64,000 nt of DNA from Schizochytrium sp. TIO01 (Eukaryota; Sar; Bigyra; Thraustochytrida; Thraustochytriidae). How positions within the stretch are numbered: position 1 is the first letter of the stretch; the number at the start of each line of letters is the position of its first letter. The DNA is taken from positions 2,196,501-2,260,500 of the forward strand of contig SMSO01000032.1 of assembly GCA_004764695.1 (NCBI GenBank), read 5' to 3'. The position numbers were made by a program, and so were the translations under genes. Below, in pieces: positions 46,066-56,384 of the stretch. The notes under the pieces are model-generated. The model was given only the letters and a program-made list of their open reading frames with translations. It made no database searches and was not told the DNA's origin.

Positions 46066-47703
46066 CTAATGAACATAATGTGAGGACGCGGAGGACATTT
46101 CCTCGTTTTCCACCTCGCGTAGTATTTGTCGGAAACGTTTCATGAAGCTTGTCAAAGCATAGATAAAAAACAACACAAAGACAAAGCCTAAACTGAAAGT
46201 AAGGCCATAATTTTGTGGTAAGACATCAGCAAGCTTTATTTTTCCGTCAAAAATATCAGTAAGATTTGTCGCAGAGGCTCCAACAGCAGTCCAAGCAGCT
46301 GCAAAAGGTCCAGAACTTAGAAGTGATGCGACCCAAATTTTAAAAATGTCAATATCAAGCGACGCAAGGCCATAATTTTTTATAATCATTGGCAAATACG
46401 CGCAACGGATCATGACGATGACTGGAAAACCTTCCATCTTCACAGCTTTTTCAAGAGTGCGAAGAATCGGAAAGCGCTTGAGGAGACGGCGCTGTACTAG
46501 GTCGCGCAAGAAAAAGCGAGTCAAAAGAAGGCTCATCACGGTACCTAGGTTCTTTCCAATAATCGAAACAAAGACACCTTTACGAAAGCCAAAGAGATAG
46601 CCTGGAACCATTTCCAAAATACTACAGGGGAGAAGAGCAGCCACCCAGACAGACAGAAATAGAATGTAATAAACTGGACCCCAAAACTCCCCTTGCTCTC
46701 GAATCCATGCCACTGCAGCTTGCATTGTTTCACTCAAACTCGGAAGGGCATTTCGAAATTGATGCAGAGCTATCCCAATACAAAGTAGGAAGCAAATACC
46801 CAAAATTGTCGTCAAGCTGAGACCTCCAAATAATGTTGTTCCCTGTGCAGCGACAACTGCATTGTCGTTACTGGCTGTGCTCTTTACAGTTCCATTCTTT
46901 TGTTGCTCCTGCAGCAACCTGCTGACTGATTCATTTGGGATCGCAGTCGGAGCTAGCTCCTCGTTCTTAAACTGATTCATCTTTTCATTAACCCGGGCAC
47001 GTACATTCCGCAAAACGTAGATCGCTGCACCAATGATAACGCAGAAGCCAGCAACAAGTAAACCGAGGCTCGTATTATCCTCTGGGAGAAGTTCGCGTAA
47101 GGAACGCTCTCCCTTAAGGATGCTTTGCAAATCTCGTGCTTCTGCACCAAGCGTGGCCCAGAGTAGGCTGAATGGGACACCTGCTAGAAAGGCCGATGTC
47201 ATGAAAGGGGTCAATCCAACTTCGAGTACGCCTAGACCGTAATTTTTGAAGATCATTGGTACGTACGAGAATCGCACCACCACGAGTACTGGAAGACCCT
47301 CCTCCTTGACTGCCCTTCCGATTGCTTGAATTGAAGGGTAATGGTCGAAGAACCATCGTTTGAGTGGTTCTTTTAAAAATGTATGGCAAATCGTGAAGCT
47401 GAACAAAGCACCTAGGAGCTTGCCACAAAGTGACACCACAAATCCCATTTTGAAGCCATACAAAAAACCTGGAACAATCTCGACCACAGAGCAAGGAAGT
47501 AGGCAAGTGATCCAAAGAGCTAGAAAGATTGCATAGTATACTGGTCCCATTTGGCCTTGTGCCTGTATGAAATCAATCGCATCTTCTACAATATCCTGTA
47601 TGCCAAGACTTCCACTCTTAGATTCGACATATTTGGAAAAGCCCCAGGATGCTGCGGCCACGGCGCAGGCCGCTGCAATGACTTGTGCAACTGGTTTACT
47701 CAT
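46066..47703 (-). CDS. double VTT-domain (TVP38/TMEM64, DedA-like) membrane protein
   Basis: A 545-residue protein from ATG 47703; the frame extends upstream to a TTG at 47751 with no ATG. It contains two copies of the VTT/SNARE-associated Golgi protein domain. Copy 1 starts near residue 53 (GPVYYAIFLALWITCLLPCS) and copy 2 near residue 342 (GPVYYILFLSVWVAALLPCS). Each has the glycine-rich re-entrant segment (VVEIVPGFLYGFKMG and ILEMVPGYLFGFRKG), a conserved central GK.LG, then VRFSYVPMIFKNYGL or IRCAYLPMIIKNYGL, the family's hydrophobic signature. Family members act in ER/Golgi lipid scrambling and trafficking and usually have one domain. The two are joined by a TM-containing linker of about 140 residues. 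A membrane role in the endomembrane system is likely. Confidence 0.88.
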   Translation of the reverse strand: MSKPVAQVIAAACAVAAASWGFSKYVESKSGSLGIQDIVEDAIDFIQAQGQMGPVYYAIFLALWITCLLPCSVVEIVPGFLYGFKMGFVVSLCGKLLGALFSFTICHTFLKEPLKRWFFDHYPSIQAIGRAVKEEGLPVLVVVRFSYVPMIFKNYGLGVLEVGLTPFMTSAFLAGVPFSLLWATLGAEARDLQSILKGERSLRELLPEDNTSLGLLVAGFCVIIGAAIYVLRNVRARVNEKMNQFKNEELAPTAIPNESVSRLLQEQQKNGTVKSTASNDNAVVAAQGTTLFGGLSLTTILGICFLLCIGIALHQFRNALPSLSETMQAAVAWIREQGEFWGPVYYILFLSVWVAALLPCSILEMVPGYLFGFRKGVFVSIIGKNLGTVMSLLLTRFFLRDLVQRRLLKRFPILRTLEKAVKMEGFPVIVMIRCAYLPMIIKNYGLASLDIDIFKIWVASLLSSGPFAAAWTAVGASATNLTDIFDGKIKLADVLPQNYGLTFSLGFVFVLFFIYALTSFMKRFRQILREVENEEMSSASSHYVH

Positions 47704-48985
47704 CCTTCTTTTCAGCAATCCAAAGCTACACCAAAAAAACCTATTCTCCAAAGATATTAGATTAAATTTACCACTGGATCGCTCTTGGACAAGCCTTCAG
47801 ACTCCCTGGTGTACAGTACGCAGCTTGCTGTCTTCACAGGCAGCAAGATGGCTTGCGCCAGAAAGCAAGACTGCAGGCTGTGGTGCTCAAAAACCTTCTC
47901 GTAGTCACCAAAAAGATTCACTAGGCTGCCTTGACGCGACAAAATCGCCCAGGCGCCAATCTGGCTTTGCTCCAAGACCGTGAGGCGCGGTTAGCTGGAG
48001 TGAATTGGCTGTTTGCGTTGTCAATTTCAACTTCTTTTCTACCCGTATTTCTTTCTTTCATTTTACTTTATATTCATGCTACCATACTATCCATTACTCT
48101 AGAACAGGATAGTATTATAATTCTTTTTGAAACAAACTTTTAAATTAAGAAAGGAGCAGATTCAATCGTTCGAAGGAAAAGGTAATATATGGCATATCGA
48201 ATGGAACAAAGCACTTATGCATGTAAAGGAAACAACAAGAGTCAGGAATAAAACTTATAGATGAAACCAGAATTAATTAGAAGACTGTTACACATTCTAG
48301 TTGAATTTTAAAAAGAATAAATAAGGGTTTTAAAGGGGCCGTAGTTTTTTGCTCAAGGAACTGTTCCAAAGGAGAGTTTTCCTTAAAACTTAGTATCTAC
48401 CTACCCAACAACTATCACACCTCCATGGGGGGAGGTATTGCTCTCGAATTGGATCAGTTGTTGAGCAGTGCAGTGTGGATCAAACTTGACATACCAATAT
48501 TCCTGTATGAAGGTACCTATTTGCATTTGCCTTGAGGCTCTATCGCTGACTCATCGGATTGGCAATAGAGTCGCTTGTTTTCTCCACACCTGGGACACAT
48601 CTTTCACTCGTCAGCGATCAGGTGTTTCCATTTTTACCTTTATGAGGATAGTAAACTTGAATTTATTCTATTGCGTTATGCCTATTTCCGAGGGAATTTT
48701 TTTGTTCAAGCTCGAACTTAACGGCAAGATGCAAGGCAACAGGAACTTGTGGACAAGTAGGTCAAGAAAAATACAATCGTTTTGTCTTTGATACATCATG
48801 CAACTAGCAACAGGCCCAAAATCAACAACAAAAGAGAAGAAGATGCAGAAATGTAAACGAAATAGCTTGAAGTTGAGAATGTGTAAAAGTAAGGGTCGTA
48901 GAAAAGTCGGTATTGATATAGAGGGCCATGGCTATGGCTATTGCCTCTTTTGTGTTGGTGAAGTTTCGCAGTGTTAGGAACAGGC
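47704..48985. other. intergenic
   Basis: 5' region of the VTT-domain gene and 3' region of RLP24, both on -. No other gene seen. Confidence 0.4.
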
Positions 48986-50088
48986 TTACTGGACGTCCAT
49001 GGCGGCAGACTTGGCCTTGTCCAGCTTGCTCTGCGCCTTCTCCACGACGTTGGTAGTCTGGCGCTGCTTGGAGGCAGCAGGGGCAACGAGGTCGATGTTT
49101 TGCACAATTTCCTTGCGAGCACGAGTCTTCTCGAGCTGCTTGACGTCGCGCATACGGCGTCTGTAGAAGCGCTCCTCGCGAGCGGTTCTAATCTTCTCGA
49201 CCTTCTTCATGGCCTCGAGTGTCTGCATCATGAGGTCGCGATCGTACTTGACAGGTCTGTTGCGGCGTTTCTCGAAGTCGAAAGTGGAATCCACGGCCAT
49301 TTCCTTGCCGCGCGATTTCCTGTACGACTTGGTCCACTTGATCTTGCGTGGGTTGCGTTTGAGCTTGAAGCTCTTGTGGCACTTAGATCTACAAAACTTA
49401 AACACCTTGCTGTCATTACGGACAAAGGTGATACCGTGACCGGGGTACACCGGTCCTATTTATTCCCAAATGCATCGGCAGCAAATCAGCAGCAGATTTT
49501 TGCCCATCGTAAAGAAGACATATTACCAGAAATAGCCAGAAGCAGCAGAGGCAGCAGAGGCAGCAGAGGCAGCAGAGGCAGCAGAGGCAGCAGAGGCAGC
49601 AAATTAACAAGAAGGCCGTCACCAAAGCAGTATCAAGCAGCCCCATCAACGAACACGAGCAAAACAATTCAGAAAGCAGTTTAAGTTAGTTCTTCGCTCA
49701 ACAGTACATAAGTATATTCGATTTCCGCAATAACCCCATCAAACCTCTGTGGCGTCTTCTTTTGGTCTCTCCCAACTCTAAGGGAAGAACCCCTAATGAA
49801 GATTTGCCTCTAGTTTCCCACACGCTTCAAACCCAACCCCACATGAGCGTGAACCAATCTTTCCCAATCTTCACCGATATCCGCTTGCCCTTTGTGAGCT
49901 CGTGGTGCGAGTTTGCCTCTTCTCCAAGAGAGCTCTCGTCATCCACCCGTCCATCCATCCATTCAGTGTTTCAATCAATCAGTAGATCGCCGCCACCCCT
50001 TCTCTGCCCAAAGCCACAGCAGCACCCTCCTCTCGCCAGGAGACGACGACTTACCGGAACACACGAAGCAGTGATCGATGCGCACCAT
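48986..50088 (-). CDS. RLP24: ribosome biogenesis protein RLP24 (two exons)
   Basis: Pre-60S assembly factor that holds the place of ribosomal protein eL24. The main exon (49455-48986) contains [30 protein letters not shown] and EFEKRR-type sequence ([17 protein letters not shown]). It has no ATG and lacks the first zinc-binding Cys pair. I found the missing exon at 50088-50055: ATG GTG CGC ATC GAT CAC TGC TTC GTG TGT TCC G, then donor GTAAGT. Joined to the acceptor AATAG before 49455 it yields [19 protein letters not shown], restoring the Cys4 zinc finger (C7, C10, C33, C37). CDS is complement(join(48986..49455,50055..50088)), 167 residues. The Lys/Arg-rich C-terminal half is typical. Very likely correct, although the splice was predicted by eye. 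Confidence 0.93.
49456..50054 (-). other. intron of RLP24 (599 bases)
   Basis: GT-AG intron with donor GTAAGT and acceptor AATAG, phase 1 (splits a Gly codon). It contains a 9-bp (CAGCAGAGG)n array at about 49542-49601. It is the only intron I can place confidently in the window. Confidence 0.88.
49542..49601. repeat. 9-bp (GCAGCAGAG)n array
   Basis: About six perfect units inside the RLP24 intron. The Gly-Ser-Arg or Cys-Leu frames across it are not coding. Confidence 0.92.
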
Positions 50089-51952
50089 CTTGCCTGCACT
50101 TCGTCTTCGGCCTCGCCAAGTTCAGGTTCTCCACGCCCTCCAACAATGCATGGCACAACGAGACACACTAAAGAATGCCATACATTTATTTACTAATAGT
50201 AATAAGCAACAAACACAAAGGAGAAAAGAGGAAACAAAGTAAGAAGGAAACAAGAGAGTTAGTTACTTACCCATGTAATATGAATGAGGGCATGAATGAA
50301 GAATGAATGAATGAATGAATGACTAAAACTAATTACGAATGCTCGCTCTCCATGCAGTCTACCACGCAGCGGACGGGTGGAGCAACCCTGCCAGCGCCAG
50401 CGAAAGAATGCTGCAGCCATTCTGTCGGCGATCAGCATCGGCGACGAGTTAGCAGCCGCAAGCCATAAGTGACTCCGCCGAGAGCAAAGGCAAACAAATC
50501 ATCACTCCTCACTCACGGAGCCCTTTCACGGCCACCAGTCAAAGTCATCGGTTCCTACAAAGTGCCTATACGGCCCTAACAGCTGCCTACTGGGTAGAGC
50601 TCCACTGTATGGTGCGGAGAAAGTGGGGTATAGGGTGGAAACTTCACTTGCACGGACCGCATTGTGCACTTGCGGAGGAGCTATAGTCTACTTACCAGGT
50701 TGGTTGGCCTGCTTTTCTGGTTTTCATAGGTTCTCACAGAGGTCTTGCCAAAAGCGGTGTGTCGCTAGCTAGCTCTAGAGTTACAAGTGTCAGGGGTACC
50801 TGCGATGCGCCAAGGACCTTGCCCAGAACCTGCTCGAGCTGTTGAAGAATAGAATGTCTTGGAGAGCTTTTGGAGACGGAGACTGGACGCTTGGTCACAA
50901 GCAGAACATGTAATCCTTTGGCTGCCCCAGGCCGAGACTACGAGTTAGGTCCGACTTTGAAGTGCATTTATTTCGCCAAATGGTTTCTCTTTCTTAAGAA
51001 TTAATCGACTGGCGAAGAAAAGTTCACGTATAGTTCTTGGCAAGGAATCGATGTAATGTCTGTAGGAACTAAGGAGGACTTGAGACTGGCACTAAGTGGG
51101 AGATCTAGTCTTGGAGGCCCGGTATTTTGTGAATAGGAGCTGAAAGAGTCTTCCTAATGGGTTATGCAAATGGCTTCTTTCTTTTAACAACCGGGTCAGC
51201 CACCGCAGACCGGAGGTGCGCTACAAACAAACTTGAAGTGGGGTAAGTCATTTTAAAAAGGGCTAAGAGGATCATAGACCACTTTACTTTTGCAAGACAA
51301 GACATCCATCTTAGATATCTACTACAACACGAGCTAATTCTATAGCCAAGAAACTAAATGAAATTCACCTTGCACCCAGAAACGAACTGATTGCTGAACC
51401 ACATAGCAGCGTAGAAAGTTTGGCTTAAGGCTTGTCATGTGAAGGCTTCTTAAAAAACCAGAGAATTACTTTCATGAAGTAGTCTTAGGTAATTAATATA
51501 TTAAGGAAGGAAACAAATACGAAAAGCACGTAAGCACTGGGCCGTATCTTTAGCACATCTAGCCAGAGAGCGTAAAGAGGATTCCAAATACTTATACTCA
51601 TAAATGTAGTATACCAGTTGACAAGAGTATTGGGACAGCTCTAGCACTGTCATCGGAACAGGATAATGCTCATAAATCTTTTTTTGGTTCGGATGGTTAA
51701 AAGTTAGATGCATTGGGATGTTTGTAGAGTGACAAATTTTATAATAATGTATTCTATATTTGGAACAGTCTTCACGGTGAATCGCCATCTCCATAGAGTA
51801 CTTTCCCTTATGATAATTTGAAGATAAGACAGAAACGGCTCGATGAAGGGACGATGAGAGTAAACCGTAACATCCCTTGCAGCAAGCATAGTGAGCGCTA
51901 CAAAATCATTTTAAGCAAAACAATACTCATACACGAAAGTACTACTGTGACA
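50089..51952. other. intergenic
   Basis: 5' side of RLP24 and 3' side of the GT13 gene. A short (GAAT)n tract lies near 50295-50325. No gene seen. Confidence 0.5.
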
Positions 51953-54844
51953 TTAATTAGGGACACAGGGGCAGATACGCTGCGTAGCAGGGTGTACAGC
52001 CGAGCAAGACGAAGTCTCTGAGTAAGAGAGCAGGCATTGTTGATAGGCATTGCTTCTTTCAACCACATACGCCGGCAACTCGAGCCCAATTTGATTTGAA
52101 CAACCAGCTTCACACGGAAGATACTTCTTCATGACAGAGCACTTGTTGAGGAAAGCAAGCTGCTCTGCCACGCAGGTCATACCTTTGTCAGCACACGCTA
52201 CCTCACAATTCTTGCGGGGTTCAGCCACAACTGGAGTCAGGTGATCATCAGGAAAAATCGCTTCATTCTCATGGAGCATAGTCCTAGCATCACGACGCTC
52301 AGCTAAATAAAGCACAGGGCGACCAGGGGTATTTGAGACCCGAATGATGCCATCGTAGTACGCACGAGGTTCTCCAGGCCAAAGACCAAGCTGCGATGCA
52401 AGCTTTGTGTAATGCTCGCGTTGATAGAGGATTAAGTAGCTTTCTGGGAGTTCAGTGGCCCCGCCATCGGTTGCTTTGAAATCAACTCGGCTCAGTCCTA
52501 CGTATTGTGGCAAGGAGATGCGCTGCGCAGCAGTAACATCTACCTGCAGTTGATGACGGTACCTAGGCTCGTACAGGTAGCTCAGGTCTCCATATGGGTT
52601 TTTATCAGGTGATGAAGGCATCGCACTCAAGGCAAATCGTGAAAAGAATTTGCCACCGTCCTTGATATTCGTTCCGGATTTGGAGACATGCTCAACCCGC
52701 GGTACCTCAGGAGCAATACAACCAAGGCTTTCATGCTCTGCAATGCTCCGAATCCAGTGGTCCCAACCATTAGTAGGTGCATTGGGCCATATTGGTTTCA
52801 GCACATCATTCCAGTGTTCCCGACGGATCATCCAACCAAGACCAGGGAAAAAGTTCGTCCTGAATAATCGCTTTTCGTCCCGAACAAGGTTACGGAAACC
52901 ATTATCATGCCAGGCAGAAATGCACCACAGAGAAGGATCACGATCTAGCAAAGGACTGAGGTGGTGAAAATAAGTCAAGAAGTCTGGAGAGGGCACCAAG
53001 TCATCTTCAGTGACGATAAGATGTGTGAAGGAGTTCTTGGACAGACCCATATCAAGTGCAAAGCGGTAATGGTCGCTAATCTTAATCAGAGGCTCCCTGA
53101 CACCAGCCCGAGGAGCAGTGTGCCATACATCTTGCACTAGGCCTCGAAGTTCACTTTCTGCGGCAACTCTACGGAAATCTTCCAAGGACGCAGGGTTATC
53201 GCAAGACACAAAGATCTTAAACTCAGTTCCAGCCTCAGGCAGGCTTGCAAGAGCGAGCAGCGTGCGGCGAAGGTTATCAGGTCTGTTGTGTGAGAGGACC
53301 ACAATAGCAGCTTGTCGTGGAGGGAGTTCACTTGTATCACGGAGAGGAACTGTTGGTGCTTCGGTGACTCGATGAGTGGGCTCTACTGTTGGCCGCTTCG
53401 TGGGTACTGATACTGGTTCTGAAACGTCGACAGTCAATGCGCCCGATAGTGTGTTATCAGATTTATCCATAGGTTCCTGCTGTGACTGCTGCTGTTGCTG
53501 AGATACCTGCACCTCGTTTGGTAAAGTAGATGGATCCTCAATCTGAAAGGTTGAGAATTGGTTCTCAAATTGCTGCATTTCCTCTTTCTGTTGAATCAAC
53601 ATGTCCGCCTCTGTTTTAGCAGTCGGGATCATATCCTTCTTTAAGAAATTACCAAAACTGGTCCCTGAAGGCACGGAGCCTAAAGTCGAAATAGAAGAAG
53701 AGATTGGAGATGAATCTGCTACACCCTCTGAAAAGTCTTGTGAGCCCAGACCCTGACTTTGAAGCTGGGAGCTTTCGCTGGTTGCCACGTCTGATACACC
53801 CATACTGCTCTTCATTGGTGATTTAACTCCTGAACCATTGGATGGTCCCTCTTCGGGCTTGGTGCCTGAGGATGAGGATGATACTGATGAGGAAGATGCT
53901 GGTACGGACTGCACAGGAGCGTCGGCAGTCAAAGGTTTGGTACTAGACTCGACCTCCGTTGCTATCGTAGATTGATCAGATTGTGCGCTGTCTTGTTCAT
54001 CCCTACCCATAATATCTGACAACTTGGTCGCAGTATCCGCCTTTGGACCTTGAGCTGATGCAAATTTTGATGACGTAGATTGCTCTCGCGCAGTGGGCTT
54101 CGTACTCTTGGACGACTGATATGGATCCTTAAACTGAGATGGTGATGAAGATGACGACGATGACGATGATAATGAAGAAGATGATGATAACGAAGATGTT
54201 GATGAGTCTGCATTTGAATGAACAACAGAAGAAGATCCTCGAAGAAGCCCCGATGCATGCTCGTTTCTGGGTTCAAGATTGTTTTCGGGAGCCACCACAG
54301 ATCCTGCAAAAAGCCCTCCACTACCGCCTGGATCTGCACCAGCCATAACTACTCCTCCAGGAGGTGGCAAAATCTTGGGTAAATGCATACCGCTTTTAGA
54401 TTCCTGTGCGGAGTTCTGTGGGATCCCTGCCTCATTTTTTGCCCAAGAGCCAGGGTATGATAAGGTCTGGCCTTGCAACTGATCACCCTGTGCACTCATT
54501 TGATGCTGGAGCTGTGCATGCCCAGGATAAGGCTCAGGTGTGACGTTGGGGTACACTGTGAGCAGCACGAGCATCAAGACAGCCACGCTAACGAAGAAGC
54601 CCCATCGACGCCATTCGTTGGCATGCTGGCGCCGGCGGAGGTGCTCACGGTCAACTAGGCTCAGGTTCTGTGGCGTACGCATGACGCCAGAGTCTCTGTG
54701 CCCAGTGCACGCAAACTCTGCCTCGACCGCAGTCGGTGCCAGATGGCAGACGCTTGTTTCTTTCCGATGATGATGATTTGGCTGTTTTTCTTTTCCTTTT
54801 TCTCTACCTTTTGTGATATTATTATTAGACATTTTGAAAATCAT
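51953..54844 (-). CDS. GT13 N-acetylglucosaminyltransferase I-like (MGAT1-like) with GT18-type Cys-rich C-terminus
   Basis: A type II Golgi membrane protein of 963 residues. The start is ATG 54844; ATG 54832 is equally possible, and the frame reaches a GTG at 54859. Order: cytoplasmic tail of about 80 residues; one transmembrane helix (residues 81-98); a Ser-rich stem to about 530; then a GT13 catalytic domain. The domain begins AAIVVLSHNRPDNLRRTLLA and has the metal-binding E613-D-D motif (TEDDLVPSPDF), LWCISAWHDNG, FRTNFFPGLGWMI, and NGWDHWIRS in place of the family's FWDDWMR. GT13 enzymes add GlcNAc to the Man5 core, opening complex N-glycan synthesis. The last 95 residues hold ten Cys (CEVACADKGMTC ... 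AVHPATQRICPC), matching the C-terminus of GT18 (MGAT5), so two families appear joined. Divergent from JMJD7, 523 bases apart. Confidence 0.85.
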   Translation of the reverse strand: MIFKMSNNNITKGREKGKEKQPNHHHRKETSVCHLAPTAVEAEFACTGHRDSGVMRTPQNLSLVDREHLRRRQHANEWRRWGFFVSVAVLMLVLLTVYPNVTPEPYPGHAQLQHQMSAQGDQLQGQTLSYPGSWAKNEAGIPQNSAQESKSGMHLPKILPPPGGVVMAGADPGGSGGLFAGSVVAPENNLEPRNEHASGLLRGSSSVVHSNADSSTSSLSSSSSLSSSSSSSSSPSQFKDPYQSSKSTKPTAREQSTSSKFASAQGPKADTATKLSDIMGRDEQDSAQSDQSTIATEVESSTKPLTADAPVQSVPASSSSVSSSSSGTKPEEGPSNGSGVKSPMKSSMGVSDVATSESSQLQSQGLGSQDFSEGVADSSPISSSISTLGSVPSGTSFGNFLKKDMIPTAKTEADMLIQQKEEMQQFENQFSTFQIEDPSTLPNEVQVSQQQQQSQQEPMDKSDNTLSGALTVDVSEPVSVPTKRPTVEPTHRVTEAPTVPLRDTSELPPRQAAIVVLSHNRPDNLRRTLLALASLPEAGTEFKIFVSCDNPASLEDFRRVAAESELRGLVQDVWHTAPRAGVREPLIKISDHYRFALDMGLSKNSFTHLIVTEDDLVPSPDFLTYFHHLSPLLDRDPSLWCISAWHDNGFRNLVRDEKRLFRTNFFPGLGWMIRREHWNDVLKPIWPNAPTNGWDHWIRSIAEHESLGCIAPEVPRVEHVSKSGTNIKDGGKFFSRFALSAMPSSPDKNPYGDLSYLYEPRYRHQLQVDVTAAQRISLPQYVGLSRVDFKATDGGATELPESYLILYQREHYTKLASQLGLWPGEPRAYYDGIIRVSNTPGRPVLYLAERRDARTMLHENEAIFPDDHLTPVVAEPRKNCEVACADKGMTCVAEQLAFLNKCSVMKKYLPCEAGCSNQIGLELPAYVVERSNAYQQCLLSYSETSSCSAVHPATQRICPCVPN

Positions 54845-55367
54845 TGAACAATCGAACACTCATTACTCTATACTACCATCATCTAGCTGCTGCTTTATTT
54901 GGTCTTCTTGAAAGAAGTTAAGGAAATTAATCATCCAGAGTTAAATGAAGTGGAGCAAGTCGATCCTGAACAAAAAGCTCTCCCGATACGACATGGTACT
55001 ACAAGAGCACGCGGAATCATATGGATACTCTCTCTGTCGTTGGGAAGAATATGTGCGAGGCTGTGAAAAACTGTGTTGCATTTTTGTGTGTGTTTTGGCA
55101 TGTGTGGAATCTTTGTGTAACGATGGAAAGAAACATCAGCAACGATGTAAATGATGATATGATGAATAAATTATATAATCACATAATGACCGTGATGAGT
55201 TTTTACTCAAGTAAAAGGTCAGATAGAGTATTGAATAAATAATATGATCAGATGATTGATTCTTTGGCCACGGACGAAGCCAATGCAAGACCCTTCCATC
55301 ACCCCCTTCGATCATTTTTGGGGGCAAGATCGCTATTGTAGATAGAAATCTGCTGACGGTGCCTAGA
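54845..55367. promoter_or_regulatory. shared divergent intergenic region of GT13 and JMJD7
   Basis: 523 bases separate the two outward-facing ATGs, so both promoters must lie here or overlap the genes. I cannot point to individual elements. Confidence 0.45.
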
Positions 55368-56384
55368 ATGGAAGACAGACTCAAAGATGCGCTATGCGAG
55401 GATGCGGCATTCCACTGGATTCCGCCTGGTGGCGTGGTACCTGTGGAGAGGGAGCTCGACGCCGTAAAATTTTTGAGGGAATATGTGGCACAGAACCGTC
55501 CAGTGATTATTGAAGGACTCGTGGGTGCTTGGTCAGCATCCACGAAGTGGGACCAGACTTACTTGAGCGAAGCTGCAGGAGACTGCAAACTCCATGTTAA
55601 CTTCACGCCACGGGGCCATGGAGATTGCATTCTTGAAGACACATTTGTCAAGCCCCTTGAAATAGAAATGACCATGCACGACTTCTTTGATAAATTGCAG
55701 GCTACACGTGAGATTAATTGTCTCGATGAAGCGGACCGTGTTCGCCAAGGAGTTCCATATCTGTCACATCAGAATGACAACCTGCGTGAGGAGTTGCCTT
55801 TTCTCATGCAGGATGTTCCTCCAACCCTCCCCCTGGCAGAAGCAGCCTTTGGCCCACTTGAGGCTTGTAACTTGTGGATTGGTGATGAGCGGGCGGTTTC
55901 TTCTATGCACTTAGATCACTTTGAAAACTTTTATGCAGTTGTGGAGGGTGAGAAAGTGTTTCACCTTTTGCCACCATGTTTTCACCCCACATTTTTCATG
56001 GGAGAGGCTTCGTTTCCAGCAGCGACGTGGGCCCAATCTCTTGATAATGAAAGTGGCTGGGAAATGAAAATTGACCAACCTGCTGCCAGCGTTCCTTGGA
56101 TTCCTTTTGATCCAGTCACTCAGCCTGATAAATTTGACCAAAGAGTCATCAAATCTATGATTGAATGTCGTGTGCGCAAGGGGCAGCTTCTTTACCTCCC
56201 AGCAATGTGGCTCCACCGTGCAACGCAGGCATGCTTGACAATTTCTGTAAATTATTGGTTCGACATGGCCTTTGATCATCGATGGGTTTATCACAATGCA
56301 ATTGGCGTTGCTGCATCTGGTGAAGCTCAAAAGGGACTTGAAGACGAGTCAGATAGCGCACATAACTCTGGTGACGATGCTTAG
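55368..56384 (+). CDS. JMJD7: JmjC-domain (cupin-8) hydroxylase, JMJD7-like
   Basis: Fe(II)/2-oxoglutarate-dependent hydroxylase. In animals JMJD7 hydroxylates a lysine of DRG-type GTPases. 338 residues from ATG 55368; the frame begins at a GTG nine bases earlier. Opening features are FREYVAQNRPVIIEG-type sequence (FLREYVAQNRPVIIEGLVGA) and SEAAGDCKLHVNFTPRGHGD. The core is NLWIGDERAVSSMHLDHFEN, with metal ligands H181 and D183. FYAVVEGEKVFHLLPP follows, and later the third ligand H283 in MWLHRATQ. The C-terminal NYWFDMAFDHRWVY is also typical. All catalytic residues are present, length equals animal JMJD7, and it ends in TAG. A short acidic tail follows the domain. Confidence 0.92.
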   Translation: MEDRLKDALCEDAAFHWIPPGGVVPVERELDAVKFLREYVAQNRPVIIEGLVGAWSASTKWDQTYLSEAAGDCKLHVNFTPRGHGDCILEDTFVKPLEIEMTMHDFFDKLQATREINCLDEADRVRQGVPYLSHQNDNLREELPFLMQDVPPTLPLAEAAFGPLEACNLWIGDERAVSSMHLDHFENFYAVVEGEKVFHLLPPCFHPTFFMGEASFPAATWAQSLDNESGWEMKIDQPAASVPWIPFDPVTQPDKFDQRVIKSMIECRVRKGQLLYLPAMWLHRATQACLTISVNYWFDMAFDHRWVYHNAIGVAASGEAQKGLEDESDSAHNSGDDA

